Of a DNA stretch of 64,000 nucleotides, positions 53,392 through 61,876 are shown piece after piece; the stretch's first letter is position 1, and the number at the start of each line of letters is the position of its first letter. Below the pieces are notes generated by a model. It saw only the letters and a program-made list of their open reading frames with translations, searched no databases and was not told the DNA's origin. This DNA comes from Pontibacter sp. SGAir0037. Its GTDB lineage: Bacteria; Bacteroidota; Bacteroidia; Cytophagales; Hymenobacteraceae. Location of the stretch: assembly GCF_005491705.1 (NCBI RefSeq), contig NZ_CP028092.1:2232001-2296000 (forward strand). The letters are read 5' to 3'. Both the position numbers and the translations under genes were made by a program.

Positions 53392-53829
53392 ATGGAAACG
53401 ACTATGAAACCGGTGCACATCGGAAAAAAAATCAGCCGCATCCGGGAGCTTCGCGGAATTAAGCAGGAAAGCCTTGCCCACGAGCTGGGCGTGAGCCAGC
53501 AAACGGTGTCGCGCATTGAGGCAAGCGAGGCGGTAGAGGAAGAGACTTTGGCAAAAATTGCGAAAGTGCTGGATGTTAATCCCGAAGCTATAAAAAATTA
53601 TAGCGATGATGCTGTTGTCAATTTCTTTAATACGTTTAATGACACTACAATTAGTGGCCCATCATTCAATAATCACTGCTCTATAGCTTTCAATCCGATT
53701 GAAAAGTTAATGGATGTAATGGAGGAAAACAAAAAGCTCTACGAGCGGTTACTGCAGAGTGAAAAGGAGAAATTACAGTTCGAGCGGGAGAAGGTGGAAT
53801 TGATGGAGCGGCTGCTGAAGAAAGAGTAA
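53392..53829 (+). CDS. XRE-family helix-turn-helix regulator with C-terminal coiled coil
   Basis: The 145-residue protein has an XRE helix-turn-helix in residues 8-65 (ISRIRELRGIKQESLAHELG, VSQQTVSRIEASEAVEEETL), a polar middle and a C-terminal coiled coil from about 105 (EENKKLYERLLQSEKEKLQF, then REKVELMERLLKKE). The coiled coil suggests dimers. It is divergent from the 304-residue protein/HEPN operon and may control it (inference). The start may be Met 5 (53404), since the promoter box lies 4 nt from the first ATG. Confidence 0.85.
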   Translation: METTMKPVHIGKKISRIRELRGIKQESLAHELGVSQQTVSRIEASEAVEEETLAKIAKVLDVNPEAIKNYSDDAVVNFFNTFNDTTISGPSFNNHCSIAFNPIEKLMDVMEENKKLYERLLQSEKEKLQFEREKVELMERLLKKE

Positions 53830-53861
53830 GTTTGTTGTTTGTTTTATCGGTTTTTCATCTG

Positions 53862-54098
53862 TTCTGCGCCGCCAGGTGCTCCCTAACAGCAGGAATAATT
53901 TTCTGAACGGGTAAGTAGATGGTAAATGGGGTGAAGGGCAAGGTTTGTCGGTTATAATTGCAAAGTTTCAATAAGCAGATTTACAAAATTATACGGGTAT
54001 CATGTTGATTGAAATCCCGTACGTAGCATCCTGCATTCGGTATCATGTACACCGTATTGTGTAATCGGGAATATGTAGGGACAGGTCGCGACCTGTCC
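53862..54098. repeat. Direct repeat, right copy (hrpB 5' fragment and upstream region)
   Basis: It corresponds to 47892-48127 in the same orientation, offset 5970-5971 nt, with scattered substitutions. It contains about 130 nt of hrpB coding sequence with no helicase gene attached. Next to it, the sequence from about 54151 repeats the transposase start. Confidence 0.85.
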
Positions 54099-54102
54099 CT
54101 AC
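54075..54102. repeat. Palindrome copy 4, extended to 28 nt
   Basis: The core GGACAGGTCGCGACCTGTCC at 54079-54098 is extended on both sides by GTAG/CTAC, giving a 28-nt perfect palindrome. Confidence 0.92.
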
Positions 54103-54202
54103 AATGAATCTTGCAATGAATTCGTGCAATGGGGGGAGTAATTTCAATATATTATGAGCTTTTTTAGATCCACAATTCCGGGTGGGGCTCGTATATTTTA
54201 GA

Positions 54203-54403
54203 ATGGCGCATCCGGAACGAAAGCGAAACAGGTTAAGCGGGTATGATTATAGCAGCGAAGGGCTGTATTTTGTAACGTCGTGTGTTCAGGATCGGGTACA
54301 TGCTTTTGGAAAGGTGATTGTGGGCAAAATGCGCTTAAACAAATATGGGCTAATCCCCTTGCTGGCGCGAGCTTGCAGCTCGTGCCTTTTCGTCACCAAA
54401 TAG
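54203..54403 (+). pseudogene. Truncated second copy of the REP-associated transposase
   Basis: The first 50 codons nearly match the intact gene at 48621 (AHPERKRNRLSGYDYSSEGL, YFVTSCVQDRVHAFG). Similarity ends after CTAAT at about 54355, before the HUH motif, and unrelated sequence follows to a stop. It is not functional. Confidence 0.85.
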
Positions 54404-54510
54404 CTATACCTTCAGCTAAAGTAACAGTACGCGCTCCTAGCTCGCACTAACATGGCACGCTTTGATTGCCTGAAGCATGAAAGCACGAGCTGCAAACTCA
54501 CACTAGCGGA
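54358..54510. repeat. Inverted pair of a second REP-like repeat
   Basis: GGCGCGAGCTTGCAGCTCGT near 54363 and the inverse, from AAAGCACGAGCTGCAAACTC at 54481 to CTAGCGG at 54510, face each other across about 90 nt. Each arm contains GAGCT-TGC-AGCTC or its variant. It abuts the truncation point of the transposase fragment. Confidence 0.65.
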
Positions 54511-54599
54511 GGGAGCACTATACCACGCCAATAGCTTTAAAAATGAAAATATATTAACTTAAAAGCTGGTAATGCGTGAATAATGAAAAACGAAAATAA

Positions 54600-56135
54600 A
54601 TGAGAGCTATAGAGCCCCCACAGATTTACAGCGTCGTTCCGGCCATTTTACCACCCGATCAGTTATTCGGACCTCTATTTCACGATGTGCAGATGAATCA
54701 TGTTTTCCCTGATTCCATCACGTTTGCAGACTGTTTTCCCAAGCGTGCCCCGGAAGAAATTCTAAGTTTATATGAAATCGAAAAGCATAAGAAGGATTTC
54801 GATCTGGGGAATTTTGTTGATGAGTATTTTGAGATTCCCTCTCCTATAAAAACTGATTATGAAAGTAACCAGCAACTGCCGGTTACGGAGCATATAAAAC
54901 AACTGTGGCCTCTGCTAACGCGCTCCTCACAAACGAATTGCTCTATGTTGCCTGTCCCCAGATCCTACATCGTTCCTGGCGGAAGGTTTAGAGGCTTGTA
55001 TTACTGGGACAGCTACTTTACCATTTTAGGCCTGCAATGTGCCGGGGAGCATGAACTGATCAGGGACATGGTAGAAAATTTTGCTCATTTAATTGATGCC
55101 TATGGCCATATTCCGAATGCAAACCGAAGTTATTACCTGACACGTTCACAGCCTCCGTTTTTTGCCCGGATGATACGGCTGCTTGCTGAAATTGATGGAC
55201 CGGATGCATTGACGCAATACCTTCCCCACATGCAAAAAGAATATAATTACTGGATGGACGGGTACTTTCGCCTTTCGGAAAAGGAGACTTGTTTTCGCAG
55301 AGTAATCCGGCTCCCAGATGGCAGTATTTTGAACCGTTACTGGGACGACCTTCCGGCCCCTCGTCCTGAATCGTATGTGGAGGATGTTGAAATGGCCCAT
55401 CATGCAGCCTCGGATGGCGTGGAGCCCGGAACACTTTACCGGCATATAAGGGCTGCCTGTGAATCTGGCTGGGACTTTACCTGCCGTTGGTTCAGAGAAG
55501 AGACCAATATGGAAACTATTCACACAACCGATATAGTACCTGTCGATCTAAACTGCCTGCTGTACGATCTTGAAGTAACTCTATCGGAAGCGTATGCGCA
55601 CAGCTCTTTTTCTGAGCCTTCTTCTTATTTCCTCCAAAAGGCAGAGAAGCGTAAAAAGGCCATGCTCAAGTACTTCTGGAATGAGGACAGGGGATTTTAC
55701 ATGGATTATGATTCAGAATCGAACAAGTCCACTACTATCCTATCGCTGGCAGGGGTATTTCCGCTGTTTTTCAAAATTGCCGGCAAAGAACAGGCACAGC
55801 AGGTGCACGAACAGATCGTCAGCAGTTTCTTGAAAAAGGGTGGCGTCGTTTCTTCTCTCCACGAGAGTGGCCAGCAATGGGATTATCCGAACGGCTGGGC
55901 CCCGCTGCAGTACATGACATATGTGGGGCTTCGAAATTATGTCTTTGATGATACCGCTGAAGAATTAAAAAGGCGATGGATTGCCCTAAACGACCAGGTT
56001 TTTAAAGCAACCGGCAAGATGATGGAAAAATACAATGTGGTAGACCCCGACTCGGAAGCCGGAGGAGGAGAATACCCAAACCAGGATGGCTTTGGCTGGA
56101 CGAACGGCATCTATCTCTGGATGATAAATAATTAA
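54600..56135 (+). CDS. treF: Alpha,alpha-trehalase, GH37, cytoplasmic type
   Basis: The 511-residue protein has both trehalase signatures: PGGRFRGLYYWDSYFTILGL and QWDYPNGWAPLQ. The region DGVEPGTLYRHIRAACESGW followed by DFTCRW carries the expected catalytic Asp, and EAGGGEYPNQDGFGWTNGI the catalytic Glu. GH37 inverts the bond and splits trehalose into two glucose. There is no signal peptide, so a TreF-like cytoplasmic enzyme is likely. ATG 54600 is a good start; the protein is of normal length for the core. No trehalose transport or regulator gene is adjacent. It lies just outside the repeat-bracketed island. Confidence 0.95.
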   Translation: MRAIEPPQIYSVVPAILPPDQLFGPLFHDVQMNHVFPDSITFADCFPKRAPEEILSLYEIEKHKKDFDLGNFVDEYFEIPSPIKTDYESNQQLPVTEHIKQLWPLLTRSSQTNCSMLPVPRSYIVPGGRFRGLYYWDSYFTILGLQCAGEHELIRDMVENFAHLIDAYGHIPNANRSYYLTRSQPPFFARMIRLLAEIDGPDALTQYLPHMQKEYNYWMDGYFRLSEKETCFRRVIRLPDGSILNRYWDDLPAPRPESYVEDVEMAHHAASDGVEPGTLYRHIRAACESGWDFTCRWFREETNMETIHTTDIVPVDLNCLLYDLEVTLSEAYAHSSFSEPSSYFLQKAEKRKKAMLKYFWNEDRGFYMDYDSESNKSTTILSLAGVFPLFFKIAGKEQAQQVHEQIVSSFLKKGGVVSSLHESGQQWDYPNGWAPLQYMTYVGLRNYVFDDTAEELKRRWIALNDQVFKATGKMMEKYNVVDPDSEAGGGEYPNQDGFGWTNGIYLWMINN

Positions 56136-56326
56136 TGATCAAGAACAGGATAGCAGCACAAATGCTTCATGGGTAATTGCTTCGCATCATGCCTTGCCAA
56201 GTGCACTTTATCTTCCGGGACGGAGAAAAAACCCGAGCGTGCTGCTGAAGGAGCTGATAACTTATACTTTCAAGCAAAGCAAAAAAACATAGCCGAGTGT
56301 TAGCTGTATTTTTAGCAGCCAGCCAG

Positions 56327-57244
56327 CTACGGCTTCGACATATCTAGCTCCAGGGCTTCCCGGTCCCACTCCGCCAGATCGGCGGCGGCGCTGTAGGTGC
56401 TGTGCAGGAACTGGAGCAGCGCTTTTTCAGGATCTTCGGCCTGTCGAACGGCATCGTAGGGCAGGATGAACTCGCCCAGTTCGGGGTGGTAAAAGGCAGC
56501 TTCGGGTTCTACGGGAGCCTCTTTAAAGCCTGCCGGCTCCGGATAGGCGTAGGAGTAGAAAGCGGGGTAGTTTACAGGCTCACTGCCCGGCCAGAAACCG
56601 CAGCTGCTCACCTCGTGCGAGTAGGCTTCCTGCGCCACCCAATCCGGCAGGTTAGGCACACCGCCAGGGTGTTTGGGAGCTCTTCTGCCCGAAAACCTGG
56701 TAACGGCCAGGTCGGCGGCTCCCCAAAAAAAATGCACCGGGCTGCACTTGCCCTTAAACCCGGCCCTGAATTTCTGGAAAACGTTTTGCATTTCCAGCAG
56801 TGCCCGGTGCAGAGCAGCGGCGTGTTCGGCATGATAAGTGTTGTGGGTGTAGTCTTGGTCGAACGGAATGGAATCTATCAGCTCACACGGCGTTTTGTTA
56901 ATTTCAGCTTTTATCTGCAATTCCTCCAGGCCCTGCAGCACCTTTTTGTAAAAGTCGGCCACCGAAATGCCCTGCAACTGAAACTGCCGATGCTGCCCCA
57001 GATGGTTCCGAATCTTCAGCTTGTGGTCCACAAAATCAAAATCAATCTGAAAATGGTTGTTACCATCGGTGATGCCGGAGGTACTGAGACCAGTGGGGGT
57101 TACCTGCAGCGTAACATGCCAAGAGTGGTTGAGCCAGGGCATTTTACTTAGTTTTATCTTTCCCACGACCTGTGTCCATAGGTGTATGGTTTCGTAAGTG
57201 GGTTTTGCTTCTGCATAGGATAGTACAGGCCAGCTTGATTTCAT
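56327..57244 (-). CDS. DUF5996 family protein
   Basis: The 305-residue protein starts SWPVLSYAEAKPTYETIHLW and TQVVGKIKLS, and continues with the family's NHSWHVTLQVTPTGLSTSGI, FQIDFDFVDHKLKIRNHLG and later PVHFFWGAADLAVTRFSGRR, then FILPYDAVRQAEDPEKALLQ. This is the DUF5996 pattern. It is cytoplasmic and of unknown function; a conserved His/Asp/Trp set (HFFWGAADLAVTRFSGR) suggests an active site but no reaction is known. It is on its own. Confidence 0.8.
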   Translation of the reverse strand: MKSSWPVLSYAEAKPTYETIHLWTQVVGKIKLSKMPWLNHSWHVTLQVTPTGLSTSGITDGNNHFQIDFDFVDHKLKIRNHLGQHRQFQLQGISVADFYKKVLQGLEELQIKAEINKTPCELIDSIPFDQDYTHNTYHAEHAAALHRALLEMQNVFQKFRAGFKGKCSPVHFFWGAADLAVTRFSGRRAPKHPGGVPNLPDWVAQEAYSHEVSSCGFWPGSEPVNYPAFYSYAYPEPAGFKEAPVEPEAAFYHPELGEFILPYDAVRQAEDPEKALLQFLHSTYSAAADLAEWDREALELDMSKP

Positions 57245-57694
57245 AATATTCTTATTAAATTACTGAAATTAAGTGGTTTACGTATGTTAGCCAGACAATG
57301 GTGTTATTTATTGGAAGAAATCAATATCCTTTTGTAGCATAAAAATTATAGTTTGCTGTAGCAGGAATTGCAGAAGAAAATTAAAAGACAAAGCTGGCGA
57401 AAAGAGCTGCTGTAAGGTTACAAAACCTGCAGCCGTTCTTTTCGCCAGCCTTCTTCTATTGGCAATATCTTACAGCTACTGTTCTACCTGCAAAACCAGG
57501 TTATACCAGTGCTTTCCCAGATTAAGCATCATGAAACTCTATTCCTTTTTAGAGCAATATCAGATTCTAATTATAATTTTCTAACCTGACCGTGAACGAG
57601 TGCTCTTCTAAACCATTTTTAGATTTGTAAGGGATAAAGTACACCGGAGGATCATTCCTAATTCTAGATTTCTGATTTCTAATTTTGATGAGTA
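57245..57694. other. Intergenic region with one strong hairpin
   Basis: Apart from the hairpin at 57391-57452 nothing gene-like is seen. Confidence 0.5.
57391..57452. terminator. Hairpin, possible terminator
   Basis: AAGCTGGCGAAAAGA pairs with TCTTTTCGCCAGCCTT, with an inner GCTGC/GCAGC pairing. It stands alone between two minus-strand genes with about 240 nt on the side of the gene ending at 57695. Confidence 0.5.
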
Positions 57695-58909
57695 CTAGTG
57701 GCTTTCGTTTGTTTCAAAGCCCAGTACAGCAAGTCGAACAGGTCTGTCTGATACCTTGTGCTTCGTTACTTTTGTAAAATCACTTAGACTAACCTGGTGT
57801 ACTTCGCCTGTGGCAGGTAACGCGATATAAGCATACTTTGAGGTAGCCTCCAGCACAGGCTTAAACGTTTCGCTCGAAGCGACAGAACTTATGACAGAAC
57901 CTTCCTTCTTCAGCGTTCCGGATGCCAGGTCATAAATTCTGAGTTTACCATCCAGAGTAAGTATCAAAAGGTTATTGCCAGCATAGTCGACTTTACACTG
58001 ATATGAGTCGCTTCCTTCGTAGATCGGTGTGATACGGTTACCTGCCAGATCAATAAAATATGCTCCTTTTGTGGCTCCATAGCCTATAAACTTTTTGGCT
58101 TCCTGGGCATACAGGATAGTTCCAAGTCGTACAGCCCCGAATCCGTCCGGATTCGCAATCACGCGCTGCTCCCCGTTCTGTTTTACCACCAGTACGCCAC
58201 CTGTGGTAGCCTGAGGTGTTGTAAAGCTACCGAACACGGCTGTTTCGCCATCGGTGGCATTACCGTGTATGTTGGCAACCTCTATAGGAGAGGCATGTAC
58301 TAAACCACCACTTCTATTGATAATCCGAACCCTGCCCCTGCTCTCTGTTATGGCATAGGTGCCGTTGCTAAATTGCGCCATGGCGCCATGATGTGGTGTC
58401 AGACCGGCATTAATTACTCCAAAAGTAGCGCCCGGTGTGTTAAAGCTAGCCTCATTAGCCACACTTAAGGTGCCTTGTCCGTCGTTAAAAATAACTGACT
58501 CGGTGCCTTTGCTTTTAAAGTGGGCCGGTGTTAATCCGTTTGCTGTAATGGCTGCCCATTTAGCAGATCCTTTTACATCCACATGATCTACGTGGTGCTC
58601 CAGGCCAGTATCAAAAACCTGTACAAAGTTATTGCTGCCATATATTACAGCGGCATAGCGCCCGGAGGCGGTAGCAAACAGGTTGCCCATCGGATATTGA
58701 GTGTCAAATGTGCTGATGGCAGCATCAGAGGGATTCAGTTGTGTCAGTTTTGTCGACACCTCGTCTGTCACAAGCACACGTACATAGTTAAACTCTTTTT
58801 CCGATTCCGCAGCAATCGGCTCCGGTTCTTCATCTTTCTGACAGGATGTGAAAACAAGTGCCGCAAGAAGACCCACAGCTAATTTTCGAAAGGTAACACT
58901 GTAATTCAT
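57695..58909 (-). CDS. Beta-propeller lipoprotein, AztD-like
   Basis: From ATG 58909 the protein has 404 residues. The start is chosen because it gives a normal lipoprotein signal (FRKLAVGLLAALVFTSC, Cys about 20); a longer frame to 58960 adds 17 residues without such logic. The mature part reads as a seven-bladed propeller and contains His-rich pieces (DTGLEHHVDHVDVKG, AGLTPHHGAMAQF, EVANIHGNATDGE). These resemble AztD-type periplasmic zinc chaperones, but the similarity is my reading of pattern, not a search. Two 15-nt inverted-repeat boxes lie upstream (58931-58983), as expected for a zinc- or metal-regulated gene. Confidence 0.65.
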   Translation of the reverse strand: MNYSVTFRKLAVGLLAALVFTSCQKDEEPEPIAAESEKEFNYVRVLVTDEVSTKLTQLNPSDAAISTFDTQYPMGNLFATASGRYAAVIYGSNNFVQVFDTGLEHHVDHVDVKGSAKWAAITANGLTPAHFKSKGTESVIFNDGQGTLSVANEASFNTPGATFGVINAGLTPHHGAMAQFSNGTYAITESRGRVRIINRSGGLVHASPIEVANIHGNATDGETAVFGSFTTPQATTGGVLVVKQNGEQRVIANPDGFGAVRLGTILYAQEAKKFIGYGATKGAYFIDLAGNRITPIYEGSDSYQCKVDYAGNNLLILTLDGKLRIYDLASGTLKKEGSVISSVASSETFKPVLEATSKYAYIALPATGEVHQVSLSDFTKVTKHKVSDRPVRLAVLGFETNESH

Positions 58910-58930
58910 AGAATAGTGGATTATTATATA

Positions 58931-58983
58931 TGTAACAATGTTGCAAATATAGACACTCAATTCAATTTTGCAACACTATTGCA
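58931..58983. promoter_or_regulatory. Two Fur/Zur-like inverted-repeat boxes
   Basis: TGTAACAATGTTGCA at 58931-58945 and TGCAACACTATTGCA at 58969-58983 are both near-palindromes of the form TGYAACAnTRTTGCA, with centres 38 nt apart. They lie just upstream of the propeller lipoprotein start. Confidence 0.55.
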
Positions 58984-59064
58984 TATATTAAAATCTTTAA
59001 TGTTACTGTGCCTTCTCTTTTCCACACAACTATACTATCCGCACATCTGGCACTCATAACATAC

Positions 59065-60153
59065 CTATTCCCCTAGCCGCAACACGTCTGCCTGCACATC
59101 GTTCTCGCCCACAACACGTGCATCCGTCGGGCTATCGAACACCACCAGCACCCGCTGATCATCGAGTATGGCAAGTCCTTCCGCTTTGTCTTTCCCGGTG
59201 TTCTCGCCGGTGCCGTGCGGTACCTCGCGCAGGCGCTCCAGTTCCTTGTTATGCACCACCTGCTCCCCCTGCTTGCTCAGTGCATCGGGCCAGCGGTAGA
59301 TGGCAATCACACCGTCCAGATCCATGGTGGGCCCGGCAAGCAGGTAAATGTCATTCCCGGAAATGCGCAGCTCCCGTATACCTTTGCCCCGCAGGTTCAG
59401 AAAATGCTTCCGGTAAGGTTTCTCATTTGTCAGCTGCTTTAGGTGCAGAATACCGGTTTCGTCTTCCTCAGGCTCTACTTCCAGCACAATGGCCCAGCCT
59501 CTGAGCACCGGCCCACGCAGCCCTATAAAGAGGCGGCTGCCGTGTGCGGCCAGTCCTTCTATGTCAAACCCGTTGTCTTTGCCGGGTATGTTCATAAAAG
59601 GTGCTATATGCTCATCCTGTCCCATCAATTCTGTTAATAGATTGCTGGTTTTGCCGCCCCGCACCTGGCCAGCACGCAGCACTTTTCCGGGCTGGTCGGG
59701 GTGCTCCACTTCTTTGTATAAGGTATACTCCCCTATTGCCCGATCCTGTAAAACAGGAATGCGTGCCAGCAGGTAGCGATTCGGGTCACTCCTGACTTTT
59801 GCCAGGGACTTGATTTGTTTGGTGACAGAATCATGCCGTTTGGGCTTCTTTCGTTTTAAGCTGTGGGAGCCAACAAGCCAAAGGTAATGATCATCCATTC
59901 CCATGGCCTCTATGTCGATTTCGCTATTGTCCTGTGCAGGCAGATCCAGGTATGCATGCACATCAAAAGAGTGGTGTTTGCCAAAAGAGCCGTCGGGTAA
60001 ACGGGTAAGACGCTCAATGGTGGTGCGTTCATCACAACTCAACCACAGGTTATCGCCAAGAAGCATGGCGGTAGAAAGGCCTTCACGCACATGTTTGCCT
60101 TCGGCATTCAGGCTCAAATCCGGTGAAAAACAAAGTTTAATCTGATCGTTCAT
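59065..60153 (-). CDS. DUF3616 family protein
   Basis: From ATG 60153 the protein has 362 residues; a longer frame to 60192 adds 13 unlikely residues. It has DUF3616 features: LSTAMLLGDNLWLSCDERTT, DIEAMGMDDHYLWLVGSHSL, KRKKPKRHDS and NGFDIEGLAAHGSRLFIGLR, then KAEGLAILDDQRVLVVFDSP. The repeating pattern of D-x-E-G/A-x-x-x-x-x-x-L-W-x-x-G suggests a propeller resembling esterase-like phytase folds. No signal peptide is seen. The function is unknown. Confidence 0.82.
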   Translation of the reverse strand: MNDQIKLCFSPDLSLNAEGKHVREGLSTAMLLGDNLWLSCDERTTIERLTRLPDGSFGKHHSFDVHAYLDLPAQDNSEIDIEAMGMDDHYLWLVGSHSLKRKKPKRHDSVTKQIKSLAKVRSDPNRYLLARIPVLQDRAIGEYTLYKEVEHPDQPGKVLRAGQVRGGKTSNLLTELMGQDEHIAPFMNIPGKDNGFDIEGLAAHGSRLFIGLRGPVLRGWAIVLEVEPEEDETGILHLKQLTNEKPYRKHFLNLRGKGIRELRISGNDIYLLAGPTMDLDGVIAIYRWPDALSKQGEQVVHNKELERLREVPHGTGENTGKDKAEGLAILDDQRVLVVFDSPTDARVVGENDVQADVLRLGE

Positions 60154-60244
60154 GCAGTATGCTATATTATTCCTACAAAATCTAAAAATCATTAAAACAG
60201 CTGCTGCAGTATATCCTTTCCAATTCAGCAGGTTCTTATCCCCG

Positions 60245-60712
60245 CTATTGCTCTTCAGCCTTTAAAATGATAAAGGTAACAACTCCGAGAACCTGCATGC
60301 GCATAGATTCCGTCACCTCTATGGCAGGATAGGCAGCGTTGGCGGCTTCCAGAAATAACCTGCCGTCTCTTTTGCGGATAGTCTTTACGGTAAAATTATT
60401 TTCAAGGTAGCAGACAGCAATACGGCCATTTTCAGGTTCCAGCAGCCGATCTATTAACAGAATAGCGCCATCCTTGATGTTTGCATCCTCCATGGAATTT
60501 CCACGCACCTTCAGCATATATGTATCAGCGGGATTCCTCACCAGGAACTCATTCAAATTTATACGCTCGTCTAGGTAATCTTCGGCCAGCGAAGGAAAAC
60601 CAGCCGATATGCTGGAGGCATAGTAAGGCACCTTCAGTATGTCAAACGCTTCGATCTGGTACAGCTCATGTCCTTCATCACGAAGTAAATAAATAATAGT
60701 GTTTTGTTTCAT
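60245..60712 (-). CDS. UmuD-like S24 peptidase (LexA/UmuD family)
   Basis: The 155-residue protein has the UmuD set: an Ala37-Gly38 cleavage site (SSISAGFPSLAEDYLDERI), the catalytic Ser73 (VRGNSMEDANI) and Lys110 (NNFTVKTI). There is no DNA-binding domain. In E. coli UmuD is cut in the SOS response and joins UmuC to form polymerase V; no umuC lies in this window. The first 30 residues (IIYLLRDEGHELYQIEAFDI) are longer than in UmuD. Its promoter overlaps an inverted repeat (60736-60750). The Abi-alpha-like gene is divergent from it. Confidence 0.87.
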   Translation of the reverse strand: MKQNTIIYLLRDEGHELYQIEAFDILKVPYYASSISAGFPSLAEDYLDERINLNEFLVRNPADTYMLKVRGNSMEDANIKDGAILLIDRLLEPENGRIAVCYLENNFTVKTIRKRDGRLFLEAANAAYPAIEVTESMRMQVLGVVTFIILKAEEQ

Positions 60713-60735
60713 AGCTTAACTTTTACTAATAATTT

Positions 60736-60774
60736 TAGTATACAATACTAGTAAATACTAACTTTATTAGCAAA
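60736..60774 (-). promoter_or_regulatory. Promoter and palindromic operator of the UmuD-like gene
   Basis: On the minus strand TAGTATTG (complement of 60743-60750) fits TAnnTTTG with one mismatch, and TTTG (complement of 60771-60774) lies 20 nt upstream. TAGTATACAATACTA at 60736-60750 is an inverted repeat over the -7 box, and further TACTA half-sites are repeated on both sides, suggesting repressor control. Confidence 0.55.
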
Positions 60775-60832
60775 TATAAATTCAATTCCTTCTTTAAATA
60801 GTCAAACAATATTATCAAAGCCCTCTACCACT

Positions 60833-61735
60833 ATGTTAGACAAATTTTTAGATAAGATACCTACTGACAAAATTTACGAAGAGCTTCTGCAGCCAAGCTT
60901 CAAAAATGTGGGAGAAGCTTTAGGAACCCTGTTCAGCATGGGAAACCTGATCCTGCTTCCCTTGAAGCTTCATGAGCAGAAAGCCAGAATGAAGTTTGAT
61001 GCGAACCTGAAGCGGTTTGCTAAAAAGTTAGAGGAAAGTGAGGCTGAAGACATCTGCGAAGTGCCACCATATGTAGGTTTACCCATTTTAGACAAACTCA
61101 CTTATTTAGACCAGCACGAGCTATCAGAAGCTTTTATCAATTTGCTTACAAAAGCATCCACAAAGGCGACTATTCACCTGGCGCATCCTTCTTTTATAAA
61201 CACCCTGGGCAACCTCTGTGCCGACGAAGCCAGGATCCTGTTTCATTATAAGCAGGCAGAAAGTATACCCAGAATGGACCTGTACATTCATAAGCATAGC
61301 TTAACAGGCCAAAACCCTGTTCTTCCTTTTCATGCAGAGCTAAGGCCCCTGGAGGGAGAGCAAAGCGTTAACCTGGCACAGGAGGTGCACATAAAAGTGG
61401 CCTGGAACCTGACAGGTATAGAAACTTTCGTGAAGCTGGACTTCCCTGAGAATGTGGACGTGTACACGGAGAACCTGGAAAAGCTCGGCATTATAGCACT
61501 TGAAACAGAGGTACTACTGAAAAAGGACTTGGATACGTTCCAACAATTGGAGCAGGATATTTACCAAGCCAACATTCTGAAAAGCCAGAAGTGGGTAGAT
61601 AGCCTTAACCAGAAACACCCGGACGTGCTTTACAGCCTGTATCCTAAAAAAGGATATTACTACTTTACAGCCTATGGCAAAATGTTTATGAAAGCCTGTA
61701 TAAAAGAACTCAACGAAACCGGCGAAAAGAGTTAG
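60833..61735 (+). CDS. Abi-alpha-like (DUF4393) protein
   Basis: The 300-residue protein begins LDKFLDKIPTDKIYEELLQP, SFKNVGEALGTLFSMGNLIL, and has the central pattern KFDANLKRFAKKLEESE and IDKLTYLDQHELSEAFINLL-like LDKLTYLDQHELSEAFINLL with KASTKATIHLAHPSFINTLG. This matches the Abi-alpha/DUF4393 family, linked by homology to abortive phage infection. The hydrophobic part (ALGTLFSMGNLILLPLKL) may be membrane-associated. It is divergent from the UmuD-like peptidase gene, and the two share about 120 nt of control region. Confidence 0.75.
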   Translation: MLDKFLDKIPTDKIYEELLQPSFKNVGEALGTLFSMGNLILLPLKLHEQKARMKFDANLKRFAKKLEESEAEDICEVPPYVGLPILDKLTYLDQHELSEAFINLLTKASTKATIHLAHPSFINTLGNLCADEARILFHYKQAESIPRMDLYIHKHSLTGQNPVLPFHAELRPLEGEQSVNLAQEVHIKVAWNLTGIETFVKLDFPENVDVYTENLEKLGIIALETEVLLKKDLDTFQQLEQDIYQANILKSQKWVDSLNQKHPDVLYSLYPKKGYYYFTAYGKMFMKACIKELNETGEKS

Positions 61736-61876
61736 TACTCTCTTAGCCCCCCGTCGAAGGGTTACAATTTGCAGCTGCGCAGGGAGGCTTTTCCTGTGTA
61801 CGGAAACTGGTGCGCAACGTCCGTTACAGACAGTCGTACCTATAGTTTAAAATTAAATGCTGGCAAATATCCAACT

